Assembly (NCBI GenBank): GCA_946902875.1
Contig: OX336345.1
Location: 11,563,395 to 11,627,394, forward strand
Length of the DNA stretch: 64,000 nt
Origin: Nematopogon swammerdamellus
Lineage: Eukaryota > Arthropoda > Insecta > Lepidoptera > Adelidae
Direction of reading: 5' to 3'
The notes beneath the pieces are model-generated. The model made no database searches, was not told the DNA's origin, and was given only the letters and a program-made list of their open reading frames with translations. Position numbers and translations under genes: made by a program. Positions 10,756 through 23,580 of the stretch are shown one piece after another. Within the stretch, counting starts at the first letter, position 1, and each line of letters starts with the position of its first letter.

Positions 10756-12655
10756 GTGAGTACATATTTTTCATATAACTTTCGTATAAAGGAGATAACG
10801 GGAATAACTTTGTGTAAAGAATGATGTGAAATGGAATAGAATGATCGTTTATTTAACTTTTTTTGGTACACTTACATACTAAATTTAAAAAATATTAATA
10901 CATTAGATATTAAGTGAAATGGATCTAGGCGCAGCTTACAGGTCAGTCCATTGTGCACACCTTGCTGATTTTCATTAAGCCTATCCTTTTCCTAGTAATT
11001 AATAAGTAACTCTTACGCTAGGTGTTAACGCTTGAAAACACACTTACATACAATGTACGCTTACAGTCTACTTATACAATTTATTAGGTACTTCAACAAC
11101 CTACACAAAAAACAAACTAAAGTAAACTTTTTTATGGAAATAGTTTAGGTTTAACGGAAATACGTTTTGTTGAATGAATATACATTTTCTTTGATTGAAC
11201 TAACTTACTTATCTAAAAATTTTGTTCAACGCAAATAACGTTTGTTTCACTTGTGAGTAACGGTGATAACTTTTTAATATACCACTGTGTTTAATGCGAA
11301 TAGAGTTTTTTAACGGAAATACCATTAGTGTAGTAATGGGAGAACCCAGCCAGAAATCCGGTTCAGACCGCTAAAACCAACGAAAGCTATTATTTCAGGA
11401 AGGGGAACACACGCTCTCTCCAGCCATCCTTGAGGTGGGAGATGAATTAATCAAACGGTTTCCATGTCGACCCAATATAGGAGTATTAGGATAGACAGGA
11501 ACACGGTTGTTCGATGAAGCATTCATGAGCACAAGGTTGAAGTTAGGTGTATGCGATTGTGGATGTAGATAATAATATTCTTCAAATTAAGCAATCAGGT
11601 GCTGGTTGATGTAGGACAATTAAAATTATTTGCAAGCGATATATTTTCCTACAAAAGAACGGAACGCGTTTCGAATTTTAAAACGAGGAAGTAGGTACTC
11701 CTTAATGTTTGTATTTTATTTTCCGTACTATTTTAAGTGGTTATTGATACGGATGGGGCATATCAGAGAACTTTTGGAAGCAAAAAAATTGATTTTTTTT
11801 TTACTAAAGAATAATACAATTTAAAGAAGTTATAGTTTCATTTATTTGGATAATGGTCACTCCGCAAATTTTTGTATTATGTTCTGATCTACTGAATGAA
11901 CTACACGCATTGTTCGTAACGACAAGTTGAATATTCCTATTTACCTAACCATTCAATCCTTTAGCTTAATTAATTATTAGCGCAGATGCCTCCTTCCTCG
12001 CTACATAACTAAACAGGTGTCTTCATATTATCTTCCCTAGGTAGTAGTAGTAGTAGGTGCAAATACCGAGGGAATTTCTCTAAAATCTACTCCATTAGGG
12101 AAAACACAACTCGTAAAATTCGTTTAAATGGGAAAGCAAAACGCAACAGAGCGGTCTCTCCAGCGACTTAACTCCTATTAAATATAATTTGCATACACAA
12201 ATCTCGAGTATGGCGAACTGTGGCGGAAAGCATATTTACGTAAGTCTCCGAGCAGCACCGCCTTAAATGCAATTGCATTTTGATTTGAACATTTCTGTAC
12301 TTGATTCGCACATGCTCGCAATCAACCGCTAGTCACGTTGCTTTCTGAAGTCATTCGTTACGAAAACCGTGAGAGAGCTTAATTTTACAGCTACATTTGG
12401 CGTATTTTCGCTGATATAGAAGACAGAGCAACGAATATTGTGAACTCTACCAGAAGTGGCAAAATTGTCTCGTTTTCATTTGGAAAAACCCGACCTGGCA
12501 TTTTTGATTATATATTGTATATAATAAAATATTCTTATATATGTACGATAGATACAAATATTCCCAAAGAAAATGTAATGCCTTAAGTGTACTGGGGAGA
12601 ATTCAGCCTGGGCTGAATTAGAGTAGATGAAATGTTAATTTCTAAAATTGAATAA

Positions 12656-12852
12656 AAAAACACGTTTCTTGTATGGGAACCCCCTTAATTTTAAACGTTT
12701 TTCTTGTTTTACAATTTTTAGGATATCCACCTTATCATCACTTCAACCGGCTACGTATTACAGTTCAAAAGATACAGCCCTTTAAAAGTAGGACAGTCGA
12801 ACAGACGGCATTGGCTTAATAATAGGCTTCCGGACCCGTAGGGTACGAAAAA
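12656..12852 (-). repeat. Dispersed repeat E, minus, diverged
   Basis: It shows the block order of repeat E reversed: 'TTTCTTGTATGGGAACCCCC', a 'TTCAACCGGCTAC' block, 'AAGATACAGCCC', an abbreviated 'ACAGTCGAACAGACGG' in place of the microsatellite, then 'TAATAGGCTTCCG' and 'GTAGGGTACG'. Confidence 0.5.
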
Positions 12853-13048
12853 ATAAAAAGAATATTCCCATATTCTTGGATAACCGTAAGTTAACACAAT
12901 CTACGTCGAGTAAACTCACCGACTACAGCACTCAAGCGGATAAAACCCGGCAAGCTCAAATAGCTTAGAACTAAGGCGGCAGCAATGAAGGTGAACGAAA
13001 CGTGAACAAAGTGTTAGATGTTCCAGCGTAAATATAAAAGCATGGAAA

Positions 13049-13437
13049 GGGCATTTTATCTAACTTAATATATCAGTTGCCTCGCTATTTTCTGAACGCT
13101 ACGTTCAAATATTACGTAAGTTTTGTCAAAATTATATGTGCGTATATGCGGGAGTGTACATTCATATTATGAATGTACACTCCCGCAACGTAATCCTATA
13201 CTTACGAAATAAAGTAAATAACGATTTTTCGTCTTCCACCGTTCCAACGCACAAAGCATTGACCATGGGCATTTTATCTAACTTAATATATCAGTTGCCT
13301 CGCTATTTTCTGAACGCTACGTTCAAATATTACGTAAGTTTTGTCAAAATTATATGAATTTACACTCCCGTAACGTAATTCTACTCACGAAATAAAGTAA
13401 ATAACGATTTTTCGTGTTCCACCGTTCTAACGCCATT
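13049..13437 (+). repeat. Local tandem duplication of about 218 bp
   Basis: The sequence from 'GGGCATTTTATCTAAC' at 13049 through 'AACGATTTTTCGT' recurs from 13267 with few changes. The first copy contains the 39-bp palindrome at 13148-13186 where the second has only a short related stretch ('GAATTTACACTCCCGTAACG'). Confidence 0.85.
13148..13186. repeat. Perfect palindrome, 18-bp arms, 3-bp loop
   Basis: GCGGGAGTGTACATTCAT is followed by ATT and then its exact reverse complement. It is present only in the first unit of the 13049-13437 duplication. Confidence 0.95.
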
Positions 13438-14451
13438 GACACCTTAACAAATCAGTAACACGACATAGATAGTGTAGTGGTGAGAAATATTACTGAACGG
13501 TACATTATTTCGATTCATACAAACGGTACGAGTGAAGGTGGGTCATCGTACTCTGGGCCTTATAAATGTGTGATAAAATGTGTGTGTTAAAATTGCTCTG
13601 ATTTGTGTCTAAAAGTCCCCAAATGGGTTAGACAGAGACAACAAAATGTCACGTGCTTCGTTGGAATTTACATGGTCTATTTCACTTCACAGTTCGTCGT
13701 AGCATTACGTAATATTCGAACTTCGAACGATCTTAACTGTCTAACTAAACTATCTTCTACTCAGTCTGTGCTTCTAGTATGACTTGGTATATCAATTTAC
13801 TCCTACGTGTAACTAAGGTATGTTTCACGTTATCGTGTTTTAGTGTAGCACTCGAGTCAGTTCAAGTTCAAGGTGAGAGTAAATTCTGAGTTTCGTATTT
13901 GACTTGGCAGCTCAGTTGAGCAATCATTTGAGCGATCATTTATTCCCAAGTATGTACGTACAGTACAGTACATTCTCAAGTATTTATTGTATTGTATTGT
14001 TGTATTGCTTATTGATAATTCATATGGCAGTTAGACTGCACTCGAACTTGTCACAATTTGTTCTATCCAGTACATTTGTTCTATACAGTACAGTACGAGT
14101 ATGTACAGTATACATAAATATGACTAATATAATAACATTAAATAAGTAGAACTACGAGCATTTCCTGTTGAAATTAATGTTGTAACAGTTGAAACATCCT
14201 GTGCTTGTGAAATAAATAAATCTATATAATAATATTATAAAGGCCTGATTAACTATTGTTTTTATTAATTAAATAAATAAGAAATATACTTAGCTTAGAA
14301 ATTGTTAAGAAATTAAAAGCTTTCTTCCTCCACTCTTTCCGGCGCTTTCTGCGATAAGGAACCACTGTCTACCGGCGACGACGTCCACGATGTTTTATTG
14401 GGCATTCCCAAACTCAGTTTCTCTGTCCACGGCCGCCAGTGCACGACGTAA

Positions 14452-14863
14452 AACGAGACGGAAGTTAACGTTCTCCATACAAAATCGTCTTTCGGGGTTA
14501 TGTTTTATACCCCCCTAAACCTTATCCGATTTTTACAATAATTTTGATATTTTAATAAGGATAGTGAAATCTACGTTCCTGTCTTTTTATTTTTTTATAT
14601 CTAAAGTGATGACTCAATAAAGCATAATGAACTTCATGAGAGCAAAAAATAAAAAATAAAGTATTTTTTTCGGTCGAAATACAAATTTTTAGCTCCGGTG
14701 TTGTATATTTCATCTAAACAAAACCGACGATGACAGAAACGTAGATTGGACTGTCCTGAAGACAAGAAAATCGGATAAGGTTTAGGGGGCTAAAAACATA
14801 AATTCCGAAAGTCGATTTTGTATGGAGAAATAGAATAGAATAGAATAACTTCCGTCTCGTCTT
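14452..14863. mobile_element. Foldback (MITE-like) element
   Basis: The left arm (about 14452-14540) includes 'GACGGAAGTTAACG', 'CTCCATACAAAATCG' and 'CCTAAACCTTATCCGATTTT'. The right arm (about 14768-14863) carries these blocks as reverse complements in reverse order. The right arm has an inserted (TAGAA)n run. The interior is AT-rich and non-coding. Confidence 0.7.
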
Positions 14864-14894
14864 AATACTATTAGATTTGGATAATATATAATAT

Positions 14895-15222
14895 CCTACC
14901 GTGTGGGGCCGGTACTTAAAAATAATAGCCTCACTGCATCTCTCCCCGTGCATGTTGTAAAAGGCGACTAAGGGATAAGGACAAGATGCCGTGCTAAAGG
15001 GCGACAGGCTCGCCACCTCTCACCTTGGCACTGTACTTCCACCGAGTCATGCAGCAGGTGGGTCTTCGTGCCTTACTTGCTGCTTGATCGATTGAATCTT
15101 GTTCGAATAATTTGCGAAACGTGGTGGTCGGTGTTGTGCTGTAATTTACCAGAGTTCTTGCAGCACAACACCGATTACTCTGCTTACCCCGATTGTCGGG
15201 ATTCAGCGTGTGTTATAACATT
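14895..15222 (+). repeat. Dispersed repeat C, plus
   Basis: It starts near 'GTGTGGGGCCGGTACTT' and continues through 'GCATCTCTCCCCGTGCATG', 'AAGGCGACTAAGGGATAAGG' and 'CACCGAGTCATGCAGCAGG'. It includes an internal inverted repeat, CGGTGTTGTGCTG/CAGCACAACACCG (15130-15175 region), and ends near 'CTTACCCCGATTGTCGGGAT'. A second long copy is at 54925-55170; reversed fragments are at 27957-28030 and 40838-40890. Confidence 0.75.
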
Positions 15223-15289
15223 ATATATCAATAATATCCTGCAAGAAAACTTTCGTTCACGCGAAAATAGTACGCTCGAAAACAAACCA

Positions 15290-15500
15290 AGCATGCCCTG
15301 TGCATCGACCCTTACTTTGTCACGTCGGATAGCATGGGGCGGGGCGGGGCGGGGTGGAGAAAGAGTGCAGTATAGCCGGGTAGTCCTCGCCGCCGCCGCC
15401 GAGAGTAATACAACTTCCGGCGTGTCGCGACAGTTTCGAGTTACTGGCAAAAACGAGTTTACAACGATTTTAGCGCTTGTGAAGCCATCAGGGAATTTTA
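15290..15500. other. GC-rich, CpG-containing patch in the large intron
   Basis: A sharp rise in G+C against AT-rich surroundings, with a (GGGGC)n run at about 15335-15355, (GCC)n at about 15388-15400 and 'GTGTCGCGACAG'. Open frames exist on both strands but neither translation shows a recognisable domain. It could be an enhancer, an alternative promoter or an old gene fragment; nothing in the sequence decides. Confidence 0.35.
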
Positions 15501-15859
15501 ACGAAAGCTCGGGCACATGATGTGAACCAAAGAATTGAAAGTATAGAAGGGTGTCAAGTTGTCGAGCGTTTTAATGCGGTTAGAAAGTTATTTTTAATAT
15601 TTGAAACTACTCAATTGCCCCTCAGTGAGAAAAATATTATTGCTAAGGTTGTAATTTACGTCAAATGATTTCAAACATTTACTATTCTAATTGTTACTGT
15701 AAGGCCGAGCGCTACCACATCCCTTTGAAGTCTTGAGCACTACTTACTCTGGTACTGTCCTGATATATGTCTATCAATACGAAGAACGCAAGGGTAGGCC
15801 TTCGATAGGGCATTATCCATGAATAATTGCTGCTTTAATTTGAACGAGCTGAAATATTA

Positions 15860-16110
15860 CTGGAATCCTACATCACCTGGTGACGACTCCTTACAACGAC
15901 ACTCGTGACGTTAGCCAGGGGGAACTAGGTGCTAAATCAGTGCTTACCTCAAGTTCGTGCTGGCTACACTCAACTGACCCGAAAACACGAACAATAACCG
16001 TTCCGACTGGTCGTCATTCAGTGTGATTGTACCAATCCGGCGGGGTACAATCATTTAGTAAGATACCTAAGGGAAGGGACCTAAACATTTTTCATGGAAT
16101 CCAAAACCAT
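15860..16110 (-). mobile_element. Old degenerate SINE A copy, minus
   Basis: Blocks matching SINE A in reverse ('CATCACCTGGTGACGA', 'GGCTACACTCAACTGACCCG', 'GAAGGGACCTA') survive with many substitutions and small gaps. This is far more diverged than the other copies. Confidence 0.6.
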
Positions 16111-16343
16111 GCAGACACTCGTGCTGGAACCGCTAGGCACATTTGGCCAACGTGTTCCGGCTGTCAACATGCTCCGGCAGTCTAAGCTGGAATCTCAAGC
16201 GACTTCGGCATTTGCATAGAAATCAAAACCCAGAAACAGCATTGAGATACGTTGCATACATTTTATGCGCCTTGCCTCATGCACTCCATTTGTAGCAGCA
16301 GAAGAAATGCGAGTAGGCAAGCGTGACAGAACTAACAATTTGT

Positions 16344-16592
16344 ACACCGGGTGATTGATGAGCATAGGTCATAAAGCAAACCAGGTACTCCTGAGCCTAT
16401 TTGGAGCAAAAAATTGAGCATGACATTTTGTTCTACGGTGAACTTTATTTTTTCCATACCTACTAAACTAAATAAATTTTATTAATTTAGTATGGAAAAA
16501 AAGTTCACCGTAGAACAAAATGTAATTTGCTCCAAATAGGCTCCAGGAGTACCTGGTTTGTTTTATGACCTATGGCCATCAAACACCCGTAT
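16344..16592. mobile_element. Foldback element with about 110-bp arms
   Basis: The left arm begins 'CCGGGTGATTGATGAGCATA' and the right arm ends in the approximate reverse complement at about 16588. The arms share 'AGGTCATAA', 'CAAACCAGGTACTCCTG', 'GCCTATTTGGAGCAAA', 'CATTTTGTTCTACGGTGAAC' and 'TTTTTTCCATAC'. The loop between the arms is only about 30 bp. There is no coding content. Confidence 0.8.
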
Positions 16593-17789
16593 AACAGCCG
16601 CTCACAGAGGCACCAAGGACAAATAGATCGTCGACTAATTTATTGACACGCCTTTTGAAGATCCCCAGGTTATAGGTAGGTAGCAATACACTCACCCGAA
16701 GATCATTCCACATTTCCGCAGAAGGAACCATTTCGAAAATCGATACCTTCTCAGAAGTAGGGTGTCAACAACATATTATGGATGTTCCGAGCAATTCCGA
16801 CGAGTACGTAGCGTATATGGATGTTGGCAGGAGGGATGAGGGAAGCTAATTAATTAGAGCACCGACCATGGTAGTACCTATAAAACCGTGCAAGGCATTA
16901 ACCGATTGCTGTAGCGCAATTACTAAAGTCACTCCGTGAAAAAGACACAGTGTAAAATTTCGTCTTTGTGGAATTTTCTTTCAATACCTCACCAAGTTGC
17001 TCCTACTATGTAGTGATTACCTACCTAAGTGTCTGTATCTACAAATCAGAGTCAAGAAGCTGTCTTGCTGTACGCACGCTGGCTCTAGACTTGCGAGCCC
17101 ATGCCAAATGTTTTAGTGCCATCTTGGTTCGATCGCTTTAGTTAAAGTGAGATGAATGAATTGCGAATGTTCAGGGCAAATAACGCAAGTGTAGGCGGTG
17201 TGATGTACCTACTCAAGGGTCGAGGTGTCGAATTTTTATCCGGTTTAAATCGAGTCTATATTTTTTTATTGGACTGACAAACCACTAAGCATAGTTTTTG
17301 CGCTTCTACGGAATGCGAATACAACCCCATTAAACTTAATATTAAAAAAATATATATATATAATTTCATCGAACCTAGATATCGCTCTGGGTTCAAATTT
17401 GGAAAAGTTAATAGGTAGACTGGAAGAAATAATTCCACCTTCACGCGTATAATAAAACATTCACTAACATGCAACTTTTTCTATTTTAATGAATTTGCAA
17501 TAAGAATATTTCGGTTTTGCACCTATCTAACAGCGATAATATGCTAAAATATAAGCACAGTTCAACAAAATGTAATATTATAAAGTAAATTAACCAATTA
17601 CCTATAAACAAAAATATTCATCCATCATGGGGATGAACACATTTTAATTTAAAATTATTTGTAATGTATTCCTATAATGTCTTTTTATATTGTTTGACTT
17701 CCAAAGTGTGTGTAAAGGAAGAAGAGTATATTATAATTTTCTATAATTAATAGGTTTCCCGTTATACATTACATTACGTTTTACCTGTG

Positions 17790-17895
17790 CATAACATCAC
17801 TCCGATTTCCCAACAGAGTAGGCAGAGACAACGGATTGCCTGGTGTCACGCTCCTACCTGACACACCTATAACGCCTCTTCCACACTCACAATGT
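17790..17895 (+). repeat. Dispersed repeat D
   Basis: Shares 'GTAGGCAGAGACAACGGAT', the 'CCTGACACACCT' block and 'CTTCCACACTCAC' with 57560-57860 and the short fragment at 21218-21290. It is non-coding. Confidence 0.6.
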
Positions 17896-17989
17896 TATTT
17901 TACCAAAATAAAAATTTAATTTCACTAATGACCTGTCATATTGTGTTCGTGTTGGTGTTTGGCGAGTGCTCGATGCGGTAATCGGTCGA

Positions 17990-18090
17990 TGAAGATGTAA
18001 ACGGACACCGCACTCGCCCCCAACAAGGGGGTGGAGGGGCGGAGGGGCGCAGGCGGGAGCGGCGGCAGAATGCGAAGGAGGGGAGGGGTA
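17990..18090. other. GC-rich patch in the large intron
   Basis: A short block of G-rich plus-strand sequence ('GGGGGTGGAGGGGCGGAGG') inside AT-rich intron. I recognise nothing else in it. Confidence 0.3.
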
Positions 18091-19193
18091 AGAGCCCCGC
18101 TTCACCCTAATTTTCACTTTACAATGGATCGGATTATCCTAGACTAACAAACCGCATTCAGCAATTAGTAGCTTAGAGATCTGGGACAATAAATTAATAT
18201 AACAACTAGAATGTTACATTAATATAGGTAAACACTGAAGATATTGTAAGTCCAAGGCTCAGAGTACAGAGCTCTGAGGTCCAAGGTTAGCACAAGCATG
18301 TCACCTGAATTCGGCAGGAAGTATGTCCTGACATGGTCAGGTGTACTGTGCGATGTAACTGACCATGTCGGGTTCCATAAAAAAAAATGTGTAATAAATT
18401 AACGCCAGGTTAGCACAACATCGGAATACAGCAGTTTTGGAACTCAGTATGTGTTTCTGTAAAGCGAATGGTAGACTGTAAAAAAAGTTTTAGGCATTAA
18501 GCTCATTGTAAATTGTTTTCTTTGTTTTCTTTTACTTAGTTACTAGTACTATATACTTGGGTTTCGCAATAACAGCTATCATAAAAAGAAGTCTGTATGA
18601 AATATAACTTTGTTAAGATATTTAGAAACGAGGTAAATAAAACAATAATAAATCAAAATGTTTAGGGCCACCTTATAAATACATTTTCAAGAGATACAGC
18701 ACGAATTCCACGACAAAGTTACCAAACACATCCACTACTTGTGCCTAAACGAATAAAAACTTCCTACATAATTCACGCGCTAGCGTATGTCCAACAAGAC
18801 GTAAATATACAGACATCTCGCGCGGAAAGAAAATAAAAATAAATAGGCAGTAAGTTTGCTCCGGGCTCTGTGACTTAAAAAAAAATACTGCCACCGCAAC
18901 ACGACCACGACAGTTGGTTGGCTAAATGGCATCTAAATGGTACATAATTTTGTGGTAAATTTGAAAAAGTGCTAGGAAATTCAATATAGTATGTACAATT
19001 TGTTTTGTTACGAAAATTAATTGAAAAGTATTCAATTTATTTTTCTGATTATAATGTATTCCTTTCTTTTTAGGTTAATTTATTTATTTATTTCGATTGG
19101 TTCCTACCACTGAAGTAACGACAGCTTTAAAAATGTCATTCAATGTTAATAAATTATGTAAGTAGTAAGGTATTTACTTCTGACGTACTACTG

Positions 19194-19537
19194 TTTTTTT
19201 TTTATTAAATTGACACGGGGTTGGCCCATAGCGATGTCAGCCCATAACAACGGGTGAACTAGGTGCCATGTCAGTGCTTCATTTCATGTCGGCTAAACTG
19301 AACTGGACGGAAAACACGAACTATTTACATATCCGTTTCAACCGACGACGTTTCATTCAGTGCGGTGCTACCAACCCAGACAAGATATACCCTACCACCT
19401 AGTAAGGTAAGAAGGGAAGGGACCTACAGTTTTACGTGGAATCCGAACCACCACGGTGAGCTTCCAACGGTTGAGCGGTCACCCATCCAAGTACTGACCG
19501 CGCGCAGGTCTCGCACCACTGAGCTACCGAGGCTGAC
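19194..19537 (-). mobile_element. SINE A, minus, nearly full length with head
   Basis: In reverse: T-run at 19194, 'GATGTCAGCCCATAACA', 'GAACTGGACGGAAAACACGA', 'CCACCTAGTAAGGTAAG', then the 5S-like block reversed ('GTCACCCATCCAAGTACTG', about 19478-19496) and the tRNA-like start reversed ('CCACTGAGCTACCGAGGCTG', ending at 19535). Confidence 0.85.
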
Positions 19538-21217
19538 AATACTGTTATTTATACTACTAGTTTTTTACTACATACATTCAGCAATGCTCTGATATTTTAC
19601 GACATTGTCGCTGAGGGGTCATGTGAAGTACCTACTTATAAAATGTATTCTCCACATTGACTTCTCTTAGACATTTTCGATCAGGGAAGACGAAATAAAC
19701 GAACGAACAGAAACGAAAAATGTTGGCATTTGGAGCGATTCCAAGGTATTATCACCCTGCATGAAATAAATTTAATAATTTATGCCTTTATCGTATCCCA
19801 AGCTGCTATGAACTCGACTTAAAAGCGGGATGTATTCTTCATGTCGAAAATATTTTCTTATTTTGGAAAAAAAAAACATGATGAATTATATATTTTCTTT
19901 CTTATAAAAAATGTGGCTCACATACAAACCATTCTACTGTTTAGAAGTAAGGAAACGTATATGTACGTATACGTATAATTGAAAAAGTATCAAAATATGG
20001 GTCAAGTATGCATAGGCAACAAATTAGGTACCATGCGAGCATTTTCGAACATCGAACATTCGCTATTGTGTGCAGTTTCATCCGAAATGAATGTTATCTT
20101 GCATACATATCAATAATATACTTTTTTTTATTTGTTAGATGATACTCGTTAATATCTATTTATAACCAGTGAATCATATCCATTAGTTAGACAACCTGAC
20201 GGAAACTGTTACAGTTACAAACAGTTCGCTCAAACTTTGATTTCCCACAAGGCCGGATTGTTCAACAAATATCACGACTCCCGTATTCTCTAGAATGCCC
20301 ATGTTCTTTGCTATGAACATACGAATTTCATTGAAAGTTCGACCTATCGCAGCGAACCCATCCGAGCTGAGTATACCGTGTAACGAGGCGCAATGAGCCG
20401 ATAGCTGAATGCATCTGCACATTTGTTCAACTGATAGTCGCAGTAAATGCGGAGGCCAACGTTTTATATGAACGCCACGAGAAATGTGGGGAAACAGGCA
20501 GAATGAGGTTATTTTTTTTACACAATATGCCTACGAGTATTTAGAAGCCAAAGGCGTGTTGTGAAACGAAACTCGTACAATTGGCACAAATATAAAGAGC
20601 TTTAGAAAGGAAACCTAATGAAATGTTGAAAAAGCCAAAATTACATGGTTGACAACTTAAATATTTTGTGATGTGATCTACTTAATGTTATTTTATATGT
20701 AGGTATTATCGGAAGTATTGGTCCTCAATTCTCATTCAAACGTTATCTTTCAAGTTTCACCTTTCTGTGCGCATAATTTAGGAAGTATACCTCGTAGATA
20801 GTACAACTTAGGAAATCAATATGAAAGACCAAATGCGCGGTTGATTTTCTGAAGCGAATGTACTGCTAAGGCATCAAGACACATTGAACAAGGACAATGG
20901 GACACTGTGACGGACATTCTCTTGTATTCTCTCAGCACTCGGCTTCCATCGTTCAGACTGTTTGCTCAGGCGTTCCTACCAACACTAGCGGACCCTAGCA
21001 TGTCGACATTGGACAACTTTGTTCTAGCGATTGTGGTAAATTATGCGTGATTGCACACTTGCTTGTGCACTCAGTAATTTTAATCAATAGAGACTGTGCG
21101 CGACGGTTTATTTTAGGATTTTTTTATGGTTGAAGAAAGTGGGAAAGACGATTTTAAGAGAAGTCATAATAAAACTCCAACATATAGATAAATGAAAAGA
21201 TACATACTTTATAACCT

Positions 21218-21290
21218 CACACCTGTTTCCCATAGGGTAGGCAGAGATCACTGATCTCGAAGGCGCAGCCACACAGAAAGTATGTCTGGC
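21218..21290 (+). repeat. Fragment of dispersed repeat D
   Basis: 'ACCTGTTTCCCATAGGGTAG' followed by 'GCAGAGATCACTGATCTCG' corresponds to the start of the repeat D copy at 57560. Confidence 0.45.
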
Positions 21291-21811
21291 GGGGGCGTCC
21301 TTGCCGTTTCATTCAAATTTCATTGAAAACATATGGAAATAAGGTGCAATGTAAAAACACACCGTGGCGCGCCAGGCCACCCGATGACGTCATTCAACTT
21401 CATTCGTTATAGAATTGAAAATAGAATAATTTAAAATTTGATTCCGCTGCGCATACATACATTGTACATTGTTAAGAAAACTTATTAAAATCAACAAATG
21501 CACTAAATCTATAAATATCCAATCCATAAAAAATGGACATTTAATTATGAATCAATCGATATTCAGCTAAATTGAACAAATGCATCTATTCAAATAGTCG
21601 AACATTTCCCTTCTCTGATGGTGCATAGAATCTAATAAACAAGAAAACACAATTTTCATTTTCTCAATTCTCGATCCATCCCTGCCGGAAGTGGCGCATC
21701 AGCGTTGGAAACAGATGTGAACTTTTCGCAGCCTCCGCCATGAAATTCATTACCCAGAAATGGCATTATCGTACATTGCATACATTTTTACTTGCTATCG
21801 TCAGCTATTTG

Positions 21812-21943
21812 CTTGCTATCAACATTTCGCCGGTTTTTTGCTTGCTATCAACATTTCGTCGGTTTTTTGCTTGATATCAACATTTCGTCGGTTTTTTGTT
21901 TGCTATCAACATTTCGTTGGTATTTTGCTTGCTATCAACATAA
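21812..21943 (+). repeat. 29-bp minisatellite, about 4.5 units
   Basis: The unit begins CTTGCTATCAACATTTCG at 21812 and recurs at 21841, 21870, 21899 and 21928 with 1-3 changes per unit. A (GAT)n microsatellite follows at about 21970-22005. The period is not a multiple of three, so open frames across it are incidental. Confidence 0.9.
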
Positions 21944-22020
21944 CAGATCTACAGGTACAGATGATACAGGCTGATGATACAGGCTGATGATGATGATGAT
22001 GATGATCAACATAAATCTAA

Positions 22021-22057
22021 TTTCTGCTGCAAATGCTGTCCACATTTGCAGCAGAAA
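22021..22057. repeat. Palindrome, 15-bp arms, 7-bp loop
   Basis: TTTCTGCTGCAAATG is followed by seven bases and then its exact reverse complement. Confidence 0.95.
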
Positions 22058-23411
22058 GAAGATATGTTCGTACACAAGCGTGAGAGAGATATACATTTAA
22101 TTGTTATTTCGTCTTTGTGCATTTGCAATTTTCCTACGTCGGCGACGACTAGATGTCTCTTCTAGATATTATTGGCCGCCTCTGCGGAATCGATAACTTT
22201 TTGTAGCGAATAAATGGGAAGAATCTGCCGTGAAATATGCCCCGGGTCTGGATTTATTGGATGAGCTGTCGCCGGTCGGAGAACCGCGGCTCAAATAACA
22301 CACGAGGATGGAGGGAAAGAAATATTTTATGTTTTAATGTAAGCAAACTAGTGGCTTTGTACGAAGTTATGTTAAACGATATAAAGTCTTTCTGAGTTTT
22401 CGTTTAAGTTCTTTTTTTTATCGAAATGAAAACAACACGCAATGTTCGCAATTATGACACGTCCATTTGATTTAAGTAAATCGAAATTAGTAATGATATA
22501 AAAATATTATCGACTTTTGGAACTTCCTAACGCTAATATTTTCAAGTTGTATATTTTTACCAGAATGCCCCAGAATGGGGGTAATATGGGTGATTTTAAC
22601 ATAAGAGGTGTCGATAAATTTGATTTTACTCATACGAATATCACAGCGTAGTACATGTTTTTAAAATTTCAAAATAACGGACGTTAGAGGTCATATTGTC
22701 TAACTTTGAAAATAGTTTTTCTTTAAATTCCATCGAGTGGGGCATCATTGAAAAGGCTATTTCAAATATATGCGACACATAATGGCTTAGAACTAAAACG
22801 AATTAAGTAACAAATAAAATGAAAATTCTGTAAAACTCGACTACGAAAAATTAAGAAAATAACAAGGAAATTTGAGCGAAAATGCTGTAGTTAGCATATG
22901 TAATGATTCGAATAGATATAGCCCGAATTTCTCGAAACAAGCATTTCTAATAATATTTTGGATGTATTTTTACGAAAATCAAACATTTTAAGAAAATCAA
23001 GTCAAAAGTGCGGCAGGTTCTATAAAGTATTTTTACTTGTTTCATCTGCCCATTTTTGTTGAGAGATTCCTTAGTTTGACTGATAAAGAGTGTTTACCCA
23101 AAAAAATACCTTGGCACTTACAACTGCGCGTTAAATGCGAGCCTGACTTGTTGTAGGCAATACGTAATACTTTCGGTTTATTTTACCTACGAGTAAGTCA
23201 ACGTATATGCGATTAAGTACCTTTTCATCTACAACATTTAAGAATTGCTCCATAGTTCTCTCTGGTATTGCCTGAGGAACGTTTAGAAATTAGCAAAATT
23301 GTTAATAAACAAATTCCGACATGACAGGACTTATTTGAGCGGGGTAGGTAGCGTCTGACGCAAATAGAGTTTTGGTGGTTGGTAGATTCGGAAACAATTC
23401 AGTTTGTTTAT

Positions 23412-23580
23412 TGACGGCTATGTAAATAGTTCGTGTTTTCCGTCCAGTTCAGTGTAGCCGGCGCGAAATGAAGGTAAGCACTGACATGGCACCTAGTTCA
23501 CCTGGTGTTATGGGCTGACATCACGGATGTTGTAGGTGATGTAGCCAACCGTGTCAAGATTCCATAAAAAAAAAAAAAAT
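23412..23580 (+). mobile_element. SINE A, plus, 5' truncated
   Basis: Starts mid-body at 'GACGGCTATGTAAATAGTTC' and runs through 'CCGTCCAGTTCAGTGTAGCC', 'CTGACATCACGGATGTTG' and 'GTAGCCAACCGTGTCA' to a poly(A) run of about 14. Confidence 0.85.

Noticed and set aside
15068..15520. 150-codon ORF over the GC-rich patch
   Set aside because: Its first half is repeat C and its second half has no recognisable domain; an equally long frame exists on the opposite strand.
20183..20422. 79-codon minus-strand ORF with fairly protein-like composition
   Set aside because: No motif, signal peptide or splice partner that I can recognise. It is the most plausible of the unassigned frames, but it cannot be supported alone.
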